Positions 1 to 11,449 of a stretch of DNA of 64,000 nucleotides are shown in pieces. Where the stretch lies: the NCBI GenBank assembly GCA_963779645.1, contig CAVZYX010000015.1:641380-705379 (forward strand). The letters run 5' to 3'. Positions within the stretch are counted from its first letter, which is position 1. Each line of letters starts with the position of its first letter. The notes below the pieces were generated by a model. The model did no database searches. It worked only from the letters and a program-made list of their open reading frames with translations, and was not told the origin of the DNA. This stretch comes from CALMBW01 sp963779645 (GTDB lineage: Bacteria; Actinomycetota; CADDZG01; WHSQ01). A program made the translations under genes and the position numbers.

Positions 1-130
1 CCAGCCAGATGCTCCCGACGGCTGTGGCCAGCAGGATCCCGAGGGCGAAACCGAGGGCGGCGTCGCCCAGCCCCCACCGAGGCTGCACGGGGATCCCTAC
101 CGGTGGGCCGTTCAGGTCCTGGGAATCCAC
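1..130 (-). CDS. Membrane protein, 5' part only (possibly CPBP-type protease)
   Basis: The open minus-strand frame runs off the left edge, so only the first ~43 residues are present. From the GTG at 130 it reads a short polar leader, then Trp-Gly-Leu-Gly-Asp followed by a hydrophobic stretch rich in Ala, Leu, Gly and Ile that looks like a first membrane helix. A WGLGD-type motif before the first helix occurs in actinobacterial CPBP (CAAX-protease-like) intramembrane proteins, but the catalytic part is outside the window, so the family is a guess. It lies downstream of and in the same direction as the DUF3499 gene, with ~78 bp between them. The frame stays open further upstream but has no better start codon there. 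Confidence 0.4.
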   Translation of the reverse strand, partial: MDSQDLNGPPVGIPVQPRWGLGDAALGFALGILLATAVGSIWL

Positions 131-207
131 GGACGAAGGATAAGGCTCGATGGAGCCACGGCCGGCTTCAGGGGTGCGACGGGACCGGCTCCGGCGGCGG
201 TGCAGCC

Positions 208-471
208 CTACGAAGCCTCGGCCCGGAGCGAGTCGTCGGACGACTCCTCCCGCTCGCTCGAACGCCTCGCCGCCGCCATGCGCCGGTCCTGGCCGGTCCA
301 GCCCATCGGCGGTGCCGTGCGGTCGGCGTGGGCGGCGCACAGGTCGATCGAGAAGGGCTCGTTGACCCCGAGATCGTCGAGGAAAACCGTGCGGTTTCCG
401 TACTGGAAGGTGAGGGCGGCGGCGGCGGGAGAGGCACAGCCGGGCCGGGCACACAGTCGTGAACGCTGCAT
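208..471 (-). CDS. DUF3499 family small zinc-ribbon-like protein
   Basis: This is an 87-residue protein starting at the ATG at 471; a longer version could start at 504. The N-terminus has CARPGCASPA, a CxxxxC pair, then a beta-rich stretch with Leu-Thr-Phe-Gln-Tyr, and then IDLCAAHADR, giving a third Cys and a His. This Cys/Cys then Cys/His layout and the following 'PP-GW' are typical of the actinobacterial DUF3499 proteins, whose function is unknown; metal binding is inferred from the residues. The gene is intact and divergent from ftsH, 82 bp away, so the two could share a promoter region. Confidence 0.75.
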   Translation of the reverse strand: MQRSRLCARPGCASPAAAALTFQYGNRTVFLDDLGVNEPFSIDLCAAHADRTAPPMGWTGQDRRMAAARRSSEREESSDDSLRAEAS

Positions 472-553
472 CCGGTTGACGGTACCCGTCCGGCCTCTGA
501 ACACCGAGGATGGTGGAGGAAGTTCGGAAGCCCCGGGCGCCTACCATTGAGGC

Positions 554-2581
<2,028 letters not shown>

Positions 2582-2595
2582 CATCGGTCGAAGGC

Positions 2596-2613
2596 GCGTG
2601 CCACTCGGCACGC
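2596..2613. terminator. Hairpin after ftsH
   Basis: GCGTGCC-ACTC-GGCACGC is a perfect 7-bp stem with a 4-nt loop, starting 15 bp after the ftsH stop. No T-run follows, so it is at best a weak or Rho-assisted terminator. It separates ftsH from the suf genes that start at 2701. Confidence 0.4.
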
Positions 2614-2700
2614 CCCGCGCCACCACCCGAACTCTTCGCGACAACCACCCCGAACACTGCTGAAAGACCCCCCTGCCTTGAGCCTGACGATTGAGCTGCC

Positions 2701-4012
2701 TTGAGCCGCTTCACGACTGACGCCGCCGTCGCCCTGGAAGGCCCCGCCTGGCTGCGGGCCCGCCGGGCGGCCGCCGCGGAACGCTTCGCCGCCACCAACC
2801 TGCCTACCGAGGCCGAGGAGATCTGGCGCTACAGCCGGGTGTCGAGGATCGACCTCGACGCCTACTCGCCCGTGAACGGCCCCGCCACGAAGGGATCCGC
2901 CACGAACGGCTCTGGGAACGGCGTCGGCCCGTCGAGCCTTCCGGGCGCCCTCCGGCAGGTGCTCGACGTGGCCGGGCCGCGGGCCGCCCTGCTCGTCGTC
3001 CACAACGGCAAGATCGTGCACCGCGAGCTCGACCCCGCCCTCGCCGCCCGCGGCGTCGTCGTCGGCGACGCCCTCGAGCTGCCCGACGCCGAGGGCATCC
3101 TCGACGCCACCGACACCGGCGTCGACGCCTTCACCGAGCTGAACACCGCCTTCCTCCGGGGCACCGCCGTCGTGTCGGTGCCCCCGGGCGTGACCGTGGA
3201 GCACCCCGTCCTGGTCCTGCACTGGTTCGACGGCGAGGGCACCGCCGCCTTCCCCCGCACGGTGCTGCGCGCCGGCGCCGACAGCCAGGTGACGATCGTC
3301 GAGCACCAGGCGTCGGCCGACGTGACCGCCCTCGTCGACCCGATCGTCCAGATCGTCGTGGCCGACGCCGCCCGGCTGCGCTACGTCAACGTGCAGAACC
3401 TCGGTCCACCGCGTGTCCCAGGTCGGCTACCAGAACAGCCGGGTCGGCCGCGACGCCAGCCTCGCCTCGTCGGTCGTCGCCCTGGGCGGCGACTACGCCA
3501 GGGTCCGCACCGACTCGCTCATCGACGGCAAGGGCGGGTCGGCCCAGCTCAACGCCGTCTACTTCGCCGACGGCGACCGCATGCACGACTTCCGCACCCT
3601 CCAGGACCACGCCGCGCCGTCCTCCACCAGCGACCTTCTCTTCAAGGGAGCGGTGCAGGACCACGGCCGGTCGGTGTACTCGGGCATGATCCGGGTGCGC
3701 AAGGAGGCGCGGGGCACGAACGCCTTCCAGACCAACCGCAACCTGGTGCTGTCCGAGGGGGCGTCGGCGGAGTCGGTGCCGAACCTGGAGATCCTCACCG
3801 AGGACGTCAAGTGCAGCCACGCCTCGGCCGTCGGACCGGTCAACGAGGAGCAGCGCTACTACCTGGAGAGCCGGGGCATCCCGCCCGAGGCGGCCGAGCG
3901 ACTCATCGTCGTCGGGTTCCTGGGCGAGGTGCTCGACCGGCTGCCCACGCCGACGCTCGTCGCCGGACTGCGGGACACGATCGCCAAGCGCCTGCTGGCC
4001 CGGAGCGATGCG
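2701..4012 (+). CDS. sufD: Fe-S cluster assembly scaffold protein SufD (one indel)
   Basis: SufD works with SufB and SufC to build Fe-S clusters on the cytosolic scaffold. The start is TTG at 2701. The N-terminal half (EAEEIWRYSRV, then a Gly/Asn/Ser linker with repeated ATKGSATNGSGN) is typical of SufD. After a frame change near 3405 come the beta-helix and C-terminal helices: SQVGYQNSRVGRDAS, KCSHASAVGPVNEEQRYYL and GIPPEAAERLIVVGFLGEVL. The conserved Cys-Ser-His near the end is present. The reading frame runs on without a stop into the Rieske protein; I end SufD just before the ATG at 4013. An ATGA (4013-4016) sits at the junction, so the genes may normally overlap by 4 bp with the stop lost to another indel. 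No sufB is in the window. Confidence 0.88.
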
Positions 4013-4339
4013 ATGATGCCCGCGACGATCGAACGCCTCTGCGCGGTGACCGACATGGCGCCCGGCACCGCCCGGCGCTTCGACGTCGGCCGCCACCGCA
4101 TCGCCCTGGTGCGCATCGGCGACGACTTCTACGCAGTCGGCGACACGTGCAGCCACGCCGACTTCTCCCTGTCCGAAGGCGAGGTCTGGCCGGAGGAGCG
4201 GGAGATCGAGTGCTGGAAGCACGGCAGCACGTTCTCGCTGATCGACGGCTGCCCGCAGTCGCTGCCGGCCACCACGGCCATCCCCGTCTACAAGGTGCAC
4301 GTCGAGGGCGACCACGTCGTCGTGGAGGTCCCGAAATGA
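4013..4339 (+). CDS. Rieske [2Fe-2S] ferredoxin-like protein of the SUF operon
   Basis: This ~108-residue Rieske domain has the cluster ligands in DTCSHADFSL (Cys-x-His) and IECWKHGSTF (Cys-x-x-His). It resembles the non-heme iron oxygenase ferredoxin subunits commonly placed between sufD and sufC in actinobacteria. It is in one frame with SufD, and a natural fusion cannot be excluded. Its TGA (4337-4339) overlaps the sufC start ATG by 4 bp (ATGA), which indicates translational coupling. A role as electron donor or accessory for Fe-S assembly is inferred from position only. Confidence 0.85.
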   Translation: MMPATIERLCAVTDMAPGTARRFDVGRHRIALVRIGDDFYAVGDTCSHADFSLSEGEVWPEEREIECWKHGSTFSLIDGCPQSLPATTAIPVYKVHVEGDHVVVEVPK

Positions 4340-5099
4340 GCGTGCTTCAGGTGACCGGCCTTCGGGCCGGAGTCGGCGGTCAGGACATCCTGCGGGGCGT
4401 CGACCTGTCGGTGTCCAGCGGCGAGGTCCACGCCGTCATGGGGCCGAACGGGTCGGGCAAGTCGACGTTGGCCCACGTGATCATGGGCGGGCCCGGCTAC
4501 CACGTCACCGGGGGTTCGGTCACCCTCGACGGCGTCGAGCTGCTCGGGATGCCGACGTGGGAGCGGGCCCAGGCCGGCCTGTTCCTGGCCATGCAGTACC
4601 CCACCGAGGTGCCGGGCGTGTCGCTGGACGACGCCCTGGCCGCCGCCCTGGAGGCCCAGCGGCGAGGACCTGGCCGGCCTGCGGGAGCGGGTGGCCGCCG
4701 AGGCGGTCCGGATCGGCCTGCCGCCGGCCCTGCTCACCCGCGCCCTCAACGTCGACCTGTCGGGCGGCGAGAAGAAGCGCAACGAGACCCTGCAGCTGGG
4801 CGTGCTCGCCCCCAAGATCGCCGTGCTCGACGAGATCGACTCGGGCCTCGACGTCGACGCCCTACGCGACGTCAGCCGCCGGGTCGGAGGCCATCACCCA
4901 CGAGATGGGGGTCGGCGTCCTCGTCATCACCCACTACAGCCGCCTGCTCCGGGAGCTGAGGTCCGACAAGGTGTCGGTGCTGCGTGGTGGGCGCATCGTC
5001 GCCACCGGCGGGCCCGAGCTGGCCGACGAGCTGGAGAAGACCGGGTACGCCGGCTACGAGCAGGACGAGCGCGAGGTCAAGGAACCGTCGTCGTCGTAG
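4336..5099 (+). CDS. sufC: SUF ATPase SufC, first copy (two indels)
   Basis: SufC is the ABC-type ATPase of the SufBCD scaffold. The ~254-residue product has Walker A GPNGSGKST, the Q-loop in AMQYPTEVPG, the signature LSGGEKKRNE (seen as VDLSGGEKKR), Walker B VLDEIDSGLD, and the switch His in ITHYSRLL. The frame changes near 4665 and near 4885; all motifs are present when the frames are joined. It overlaps the Rieske gene by 4 bp and ends 23 bp inside the convergent L,D-transpeptidase gene. A second, clearly different SufC lies at 14569-15335. Confidence 0.9.
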
Positions 5100-6064
5100 G
5101 TGTCAGCAGGTCGATCAGCGACGGCGTGGACGGCGGCGGCACTGCGGGGTCGGCCTCACCGGTCGGCAGGGGCTCGCCGGGCGCCGGGGCCGGCGGCGGC
5201 ACGTTGATCTGGTCGCCCGGCCCGAGGACGTAGACGGCGGTTCCGACGCCGACCTTCGACGGGAACCACTCGGCGGCGTTCATCGGGATGCGGACGCAGC
5301 CGTGGGAGGCCGGGTCGGCGGGCACCGACTGGGCGCCGTGGATGGCCACACCGCCGTTGAAGTACAGCGGGTTGTAGAGGCCGCCCAGCGGGCCGTACTC
5401 CCATCCCGCGGCCTGCGCGGTAGACCGAGTAGGAACCCCCGGGTGTGACCGCCTTCCGGCAATAGCCCTCCGAGCAGAACCTGGCGTTGGATCCTGTCGA
5501 GACCGGCAGGATCTTGTAGATCTGCCCGCCCTCGTAGAGGAACAGCACCTGGCGGGCGATGTCGACCTCCACCCGGCTGGGCGGACCACCTGTCACCAGC
5601 GCCGGCGGGGGGCCTTCGGTGGCGTTCACGGCCGCGATCACGTCGTCGGTGGCCCGGCCCGACCGGTCCATGTCCTTGACCTTCTGGAACGCCATCACCC
5701 CGTAGCCGGTGATCTTGTCGAACGTGCCGTCCACGTCGCCGACGTCGTACTTGAGGGCGTCGAGCTTCTGCTCGAGGGCCATCACCGCGTCGCCCGTGTC
5801 GCCTGGACCGAAGCCGGGCGGAGGCGGCGGCGCGGGACCGGTGGTGGTCACCTCCGCCGTCGTGGTGGTGGTCACCTCCGTCGATGTGGTGGTCTCCGGC
5901 TCGCTGGTGGTCGGGTCGTGGCGAGCGACGGCCGCCGCCGGCTGGGCCTCGGTGCCGCCGACCGACGACCAACCCGCCACCGCGGCAAGGACGAGTGCGG
6001 CGAGGGCGACGACAGCAGCGGCAGCCATCCCGAACCAGCGCTTGGTGCTTCTCTTCGTGGTCAA
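5077..6064 (-). CDS. L,D-transpeptidase with peptidoglycan-binding domain
   Basis: This exported enzyme forms 3-3 cross-links in peptidoglycan. It starts at TTG 6064, which overlaps the upstream stop as TTGA, so the two genes are coupled. The ~328 residues comprise a basic start, a single membrane or signal helix (~residues 11-32), a Thr/Glu/Pro-rich linker with repeated Thr, a PG-binding-1 domain (GDTGDAVMALEQKLDAL) and a YkuD domain. The catalytic motif is IHG...SHGCVRI with the active Cys. The frame changes once near 5420, between the SVYR and AAGWEYGPLGG segments. The C-terminus is Pro/Thr-rich. Confidence 0.9.
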
Positions 6065-6966
6065 TGCGGGACCTTCTCGGGGCCCTTGTTGGCGTACTGG
6101 TCGACGAACCGCTCGAGGCTGGCCACGTCGGGGCCGCCGCAGAGAAGCCGGGCGTGCCAGGCCGTGGCCGCGATCGGCTGGCCGAGGGAGGCCCGGGGCA
6201 CGAGCAGGACGTCTCGGGCGTGGCGCTGGACCAGGTCCTGTATCGCGGTCAGGTCAGCCGCAGGCAGGTCGGGGCGGTACCAGAGGATGATGTAGCCGTG
6301 CTCGAGGCTGTGCACGAGCTCGCCGTCGGGAGGCGTGGTCTCGGCGGTGTAGACGCCGGCGGCCGCCGGGGTGCTCAGGTGGTCGCCACCCGCCGGAGGG
6401 TCGACGTTGTAGGTGGGGTTGGCGACGTGGTTCTGGCCGAGCCCGGCGTCGCCGTCGCTCTTCCTGTCGAACTGGCACGAGCCCGACTCGAAGCCGGCCG
6501 CCTCCTTGGCCCGGTCGCGGTTGTTCGAGACGACGAGGAAGCCGACGACGAAAAGGACCACGGCCACGCCCCCCGCAACCGCCGCCCGCGTCTGCAGTGC
6601 CCGGCGGTGACGCTCCTTCTCGGCCGCGGCCAGCCGTTCGGCCCGGGTGGGGCCGCCCCGGGGTCGAGGCGGCGTCGCCGCCGGCTTCGGGGCGGTGGGG
6701 GACGCCGGCTTCGACGTCGCGGTCGTCGTGGTCTTGGGGCCGGCCGTCGTCGTGGTCTTGGGGCCGGCCGTCGACACGGTCTTGGGCCCGGCCGTCGACA
6801 CGGTCTTGGGGCCGGCCGTCGACGCGGTCTTCGGCCCGGCCTTGGATCCCGCGCCGGTTGCCGGCCCGGTCGTCCTACCGGACGTGGCCGGTCGGGCCGC
6901 GGCGGGGCGGTTGGTGGGGCGGTTGGTGGGGCGGTGCGAACCCCCGGTGGTCTTCTTCTTCGCCAT
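6061..6966 (-). CDS. DUF3105 membrane-anchored protein
   Basis: This is an intact 301-residue protein. Residues 1-43 are basic and Thr/Pro-rich. Residues 44-83 are five copies of an 8-residue GPKT(A/V/T)(S/T)TA repeat. One membrane helix lies near residues 130-148. The C-terminal DUF3105 domain has GQNHVANPTYNVDPPAGGDH, LEHGYIILWY and AATAWHARLLCGGPD, with conserved His and Cys. The function of DUF3105 is unknown; the topology suggests an extracytoplasmic domain. Its stop overlaps the L,D-transpeptidase start (TTGA), and a larger paralogue lies just upstream, so all three probably form one envelope operon. Confidence 0.85.
   Translation of the reverse strand: MAKKKTTGGSHRPTNRPTNRPAAARPATSGRTTGPATGAGSKAGPKTASTAGPKTVSTAGPKTVSTAGPKTTTTAGPKTTTTATSKPASPTAPKPAATPPRPRGGPTRAERLAAAEKERHRRALQTRAAVAGGVAVVLFVVGFLVVSNNRDRAKEAAGFESGSCQFDRKSDGDAGLGQNHVANPTYNVDPPAGGDHLSTPAAAGVYTAETTPPDGELVHSLEHGYIILWYRPDLPAADLTAIQDLVQRHARDVLLVPRASLGQPIAATAWHARLLCGGPDVASLERFVDQYANKGPEKVPH
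6718..6837 (-). repeat. 24-bp in-frame tandem repeat (5 copies)
   Basis: Five 24-bp units encode GPKT-x-(S/T)-TA in the DUF3105 protein. Units two and three are identical at the protein level (GPKTVSTA), as are four and five (GPKTTTTA), which suggests recent duplication. Confidence 0.85.
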
Positions 6967-7021
6967 CAGCAGGCCGAACAGTAGCGTCCTGAGCTGCGCG
7001 TACGTCGCTCAGGGAGTCGCG

Positions 7022-9502
7022 TCAGTGAGCGACCTTCTCCGGGCCCTTGTTCACGTGGGTAGTGACGAAGCGCTCCAGCTTGGGCAGGTCGACCGAACCG
7101 CACAGGAGCCGGGCGTGCCAGGCGGTGGCGGCCACCGGCCGGTCCAGCGACGCCCGGGGCACGGTGAGGACGTCCTGGCTGTGGCGGAAGGCGAGATCCT
7201 GGAGGGCGGCCAGGCCCTCCAGATCGAGGTCCGGCTTGTACCAGAGCACGACGTATCCCTGCTCCAGCGCCTGGACGATCTCGCCGTCGGCGGGGAGGTA
7301 GTCCACGCTGTAGGCCCCCGGTCTGGCGGACTGGGCGAGGTGGTTGCCGCCGGCGGGGGGGTCGACCTTGTAGGTGGGGTTGGCCACGTGGTTCTGGCCC
7401 GGGCCGTCGTCCTTGTCGCTCTTGGCGTCGGCGCTGCACCCGCTGGCGCCACCACCACCGAGCCCGAAGCCGTTGCCGCGGAGGACCCCGAGGCCGGCGA
7501 CGACGAGGACCAGCCCGACCACCGCGGCGACCATCCGCCGGCGCGAGATCTGGGTGCTGGTGGGACGCCGCGTCCGGGAGGACCGGCGCTCCGGCGCCTC
7601 CGAAGGCGCGGGGGGCGGCCCCAGGGCGACCGCGACAGCGGTCCTCCCGGAGTCCTCCGCCGACTCCTCCAAGGCGGCAGCCGGCGCGGGGACCCTGGCC
7701 GGGCGCCGGCCCCGCCTCGACGGCGCACGATGTTGGGTAGTGGGGCCGCCGTCGCCGCCGCCGCCCGGGGGTGAGTCGACGAACGGCGCTGGCGCTGCAG
7801 GTGGCGCTGGCGCTGCAGGTGGCGGAGGGGGAGGTGGTGGCGGAGGAGGCGGTGGCGGAGGAGGTGGAGGTGGAGGTGGAGGTGGAGGTGGAGGGGGCGG
7901 TGGTGGGGGTGGAGGTGGCGGAGGCGGGGGGGGCGGAGGCGGCGGGGGGGGCGGGGCGGCCTGAGAAACCGGAGGGGCCTGGGACCCCGGAGCGGCCTGG
8001 GGCCCCGGAGGAGCCTGGGCCGGTGCCGGCGTGGACGTCGGTGAAGGACGGCTCGGGGTCGCCTCGGGCGGACGCCGCCAGGCGCGGTCGGAGCCCGCGA
8101 CGTCTACGGCCGGGTTCTCGGGAGATGGATTCTCGGCAGGCGTGCGGTCGGCAGGCGTGCGGTCGGCAGGCGTGCGGTCGGCAGGCGTGCGGTCGGCAGG
8201 CGTGCGGTCGGCAGACGTGCGGTCGGATGCTGTGCGGTCGGATGCTGTGCGGGCGGATGCTGTGCGGGCGGATGCTGTGCGGTCGGATCGTGATCGATTG
8301 GACGGCGATCGGTCCGATGGTGATCGGTCGGCGGTTGGCCGATCGGCGAGCAGGGCGTTCGGGTCGGCGAGCTCGGGAAACGCGTCCGCCACCTCGGCCG
8401 ACTCAGCGCCGGCGGTGGCCTGCCGCGTGGTCGGCAACCGCCACCAGCGGATCGACGAGCTCGCCGCTGGAGCCAGCAGCCGGCACGGCGGGGGAAGACG
8501 GCGCCGACGGTCGACGGGTCAGCCACCGCGGCGGAGCGGGGGGGGAGGCCTGGCCTCCGGACGGGCTCGGTGGAGGCGGTGAGGGTGTGCCCGGACTGGA
8601 TGGCGCCGAGCCAGGCGTGACCGTTGGACGGGGCACCACGGGGGATACCGAGGCGGAGCCCGACACGACGTCCGCAGGCCCGAGCGGCACCGCCGGCCCG
8701 AGCGGCACCGTCGGACCGAGGGTCGCGGGCGCTGACCGGGACTGCCGGGTGGATGGCGGAGGAGGAGGAGGAGGAGGAGGCGGCGGCGATGCCACCTGCG
8801 GCGGCGGTACCACCTGCGGCGGCGCATCGTCAGCGGGTGGCTGCATCTCCACCTTCGCTGCCCTCTGCCCGACCGGCGGCTTCGGCGCGGCGGCCGTCGG
8901 CGGCCTCGGCGACCGGCGGCTGGGCGGCCGGCGGCGGCTCCAGGGCGGCCGGTGGCCGGGGAGGTGGCGGCCGGAGGGTCGGCAGGAGCCGGCTCCGCGG
9001 CGGCGGCGGCGTCGTCGAGTCCGAGGGAGAGGCGGAGGGCGGCGCCACCATCGTCACCGCTGGAGATCGGGGGGCGGGACGGGCCGGTCGGGAGACGGGC
9101 AGGCGGCCGGAGAGGTGGCGGTGGGGGCGAGGGCGGCGCCTTGGAATCGGCGGCCAAGAGGGCGGCGCGCTCGGCCAGGCTGGCCCGGGCGGGTGCCGGT
9201 CGGGGTCGGCCGGCAGGTAGCGCCCCGCCGGCCGCCAGCTCGGCGGCGCGCTCCGTCAGCGAGACCCGTCCCGCACGTCGCGTACCCGTGTCGCCCGCTT
9301 CGCCGCTCGCCTCGGCGTCGCCCTCTTTGCCCTCCGGCTCGGTGTGGCCCGGTTCGCCGTTCGCCTCGGCCCGGCCGGCCCCCTCGGCCCGGCCGGCACG
9401 CTCGAGTTCGGCGGCGCGCTGCGACCACGACGCCCGACCGACCCGGGTCGGGGCCGCGCCCTCCACGTCGGCCGACGTGTCGTCTTCGGGGGGACCGCTC
9501 AC
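7022..9502 (-). CDS. Large DUF3105 protein with repeat- and proline-rich N-terminal region
   Basis: I join the frames 9502-~8950, ~8900-8450 and 8437-7022 into one ~826-residue protein. The N-terminus has three copies of a motif like R(A/V)S(W/L)xxRAAEL (RASWSQRAAEL, RVSLTERAAEL, RASLAERAALL). Then come Pro/Ala-rich stretches, a 15-bp-repeat segment giving DRTPA/DRTAS pentads, a run of about 50 prolines, a single membrane helix (MVAAVVGLVLVVAGLGVL) and a C-terminal DUF3105 domain (GQNHVANPTYKVDPPAGGNH, ATAWHARLLCGSVD). The domain is close to that of the downstream paralogue. A cytoplasmic low-complexity arm with an external DUF3105 domain is inferred. The low-complexity joins are uncertain; at least two indels are needed. 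Confidence 0.7.
7815..7963 (-). repeat. Polyproline-coding run
   Basis: Minus-strand CCN/CCC codons encode about 50 consecutive prolines, made of CCTCCA-type hexamers and C-runs. Such a tract is difficult to sequence and difficult to translate without EF-P, so its exact length should not be trusted. Confidence 0.85.
8120..8350 (-). repeat. 15-bp in-frame tandem repeats (DRTPA / DRTAS)
   Basis: About six copies of a 15-bp unit (plus strand GGCAGGCGTGCGGTC) encode Asp-Arg-Thr-Pro-Ala. They are followed by four or five variants encoding DRTAS and ARTAS, and then degenerate DRSPS units. The gradient from identical to degenerate copies suggests growth at one end. Confidence 0.85.
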
Positions 9503-9586
9503 GGGTGAACGGTCCCCACCGCCACGGGTGCTGATGCCGGCATGTCCGGGCGAGGCTACCGCCGGGCTTGCCTAGCATGCGGACTC

Positions 9587-10047
9587 ATGCTGGCTCCCGA
9601 GGCTCACGCTCCGACGTTCCTCCTCGCCGACATCGACTCCGGCGAGACGCGTCTCCAACCCCTGGGAGGGCGAGGGGCCGACCGTGCTGGCCTTTTTCAA
9701 GTCCACCTGTCCCGTGTGCCAGATGGTTGCCCCCAAGGTCGACGCCCTTGCTCGCTCGGGCGCGCGGGTCGTGGCCATCGGCGAGGACCCGGCGCCGACG
9801 CTGGCCACCTACCGGCACGCGCCATGGCCAGGACGTCCCCACCCTCACCGAGCCGGCGCCCTACCGGGTCTCGGACGCCTACGGATTGGTGTCCGTGCCG
9901 ACGATCTTCCTCGTCGACGGCGACGGCGTCGTGCGGGACGCGGTGGTCGGCTGGGACCGCGACGGCTGGAACCGCCTGGCCGTGGCTGCCGGTGGGGCGC
10001 CGGTGTCGGCTCCCGGCGACGGGCTTCCGCCGGCTCGCCCCGGCTGA
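9587..10047 (+). CDS. Thioredoxin-like (TlpA/redoxin) protein
   Basis: This ~153-residue thioredoxin fold has AFFKSTCPVCQMVAP with a CxxC active site, the cis-Pro segment VSVPTIFLVDGDG, and a C-terminal Gly/Pro tail. No signal peptide is seen, so a cytosolic thiol-disulfide role is likely. The start is ATG 9587. One indel lies in a C-run at 9660-9663 (a CCCC read where WEGEGPTVLAFF needs three) and another near 9820. The gene is divergent from the large DUF3105 gene, 84 bp away. Confidence 0.8.
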
Positions 10048-10132
10048 GGCAGTCGCAACCGCCACTGACCCGGTCGGGCCAGACAGGACAGGCTCCCAGG
10101 ACAGCTCAGGCCGGGCACGCCAGCCTCAGGCC

Positions 10133-11449
10133 TCAGGCCGCCGCCGCTTCGCCGCCCTTCGGGTCGTCGAGCGCAGCCACCAGGTCGGGCCGGGCGAGGC
10201 GCGCGGCGACCACGACGACGACGAACGCCACCGCGCAACGGCGGTCACCGTCCGCAGGCCCGAAGGCGGTCGCCCAGCGCCCCCTGGAGCACCGCGCCCG
10301 AGCGGGTAGACCATGCCCAGGGCGACCATGTACAGGCTCAGGATGCGGCCCGCAGGACGCTCCGGCGCCCGGAGCTGCACCACGGTGCCCAGGCCCGAGA
10401 GCACCCCGACGTAGTCGGCGCCGACTGCGACCAGCGCGACGGCGGCCACGGCAGGGACGGGGCGCCGGCGTACAGCAGGAGCAGGAACGGGAGCACGAGC
10501 AGGTCGACCATCAGCACCCGCCGGCGCCCGAACGCCGGGCCAGGCCAGTGACGCCAGGCTCAGGGCGCCGGCCACCGCGCCCACGCCCTGGGCCCCGATG
10601 AGCAGCGACGTCGCCCCCTCGCCGCCGGCGAACAGCTTGACGGCCACGGCGGGGATGAGGGCGATGAACGGTGACAGCAGCAACGCGGTGACGGCGATGG
10701 TGACGATGGCCGTCCGGCAGCCCGGCTCGGCCTTGGCGCCCCGGGCGCCAGCCACGATCCGGGCCCAGAGCCCGCCGGCTCCGTCCCGGTCGGCGGACCG
10801 ACCGGCAGGCGCACGAGTAGCAGGGCCACCATCACTGCCCCGTAGGAGACGGCGTTGAGGGCGAAGGCCCAGGTGTACGAGCCGAGCACGAGCACCGCGC
10901 CGGCCAGCGCCGGGCCCACGATCCGGCCCAGGTTGTACTGGGCCATGGACAGCGAGCTGGCCCCAGCAGGTCCTCCCGGTCGACGAGGTCGGGCAGGATG
11001 GCCTGGTAGGCAGGGAAGCCGAGGGCGGTCATGCAGCCGCCGGCGAAGACCAGAGCGGTCACGCCGAGCGGCGTGGCGTGGCCGGTGCCGACCAGGACGG
11101 CGAGCAGGGCGGCGAACACCGTCTCTCCGACCGTCGTCCACAGCAGCAGGCGCCGCCGGTCGACCCGGTCGGCGATGGCTCCGCCAACCGGCGACAGCAC
11201 GCCGATGGGCACGAAGGCGGCCGCCGCCACCAGGCCCGTCCACCGGGCCTGGCCGGTCAGCTCGGTGACGAGCACGCCGACGGCGATGGTCTGCACCCAC
11301 GAGCCGATGTTGGAGACGAGGGCCGCGCTCCAGACCAGGGCGAAGTCCCGCCGGCGCAGCGGGCGCAGCGAACCGAACTGGTGACGCCAGCCCCCGCCGC
11401 GGCGAGCAACGGACCGTCGGGGACCAGTTGTTCCTCCGGGATCACTCAC
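10133..11449 (-). CDS. MFS transporter, EntS/MFS_3-like (several indels)
   Basis: This ~438-residue permease has a first helix after RRDFALVWSAALVSNIGSWV, then LTGQARWTGLVAAAAFVPIG and the MFS loop signature GGAIADRVDRRRLLL. The other helices come after joining frames near 10965, 10775, 10535 and 10280. It resembles multidrug or siderophore exporters; the substrate is unknown. The start is GTG 11449, which overlaps the stop of the isocitrate-lyase-family gene by 4 bp (GTGA). I place the end at 10133 because the frame ending RLARPDLVAALDDPKGG there gives a plausible cytosolic tail. Confidence 0.78.

Noticed and set aside
8141..8350. Regular repeats that might be a CRISPR array
   Set aside because: The units are 15 bp, directly abutting and in frame, with no spacers and no cas genes.
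7771..9534. Long plus-strand frame over the proline-rich gene
   Set aside because: It encodes Gly/Glu runs that mirror the polyproline and repeat codons of the minus-strand gene; no domain is present.
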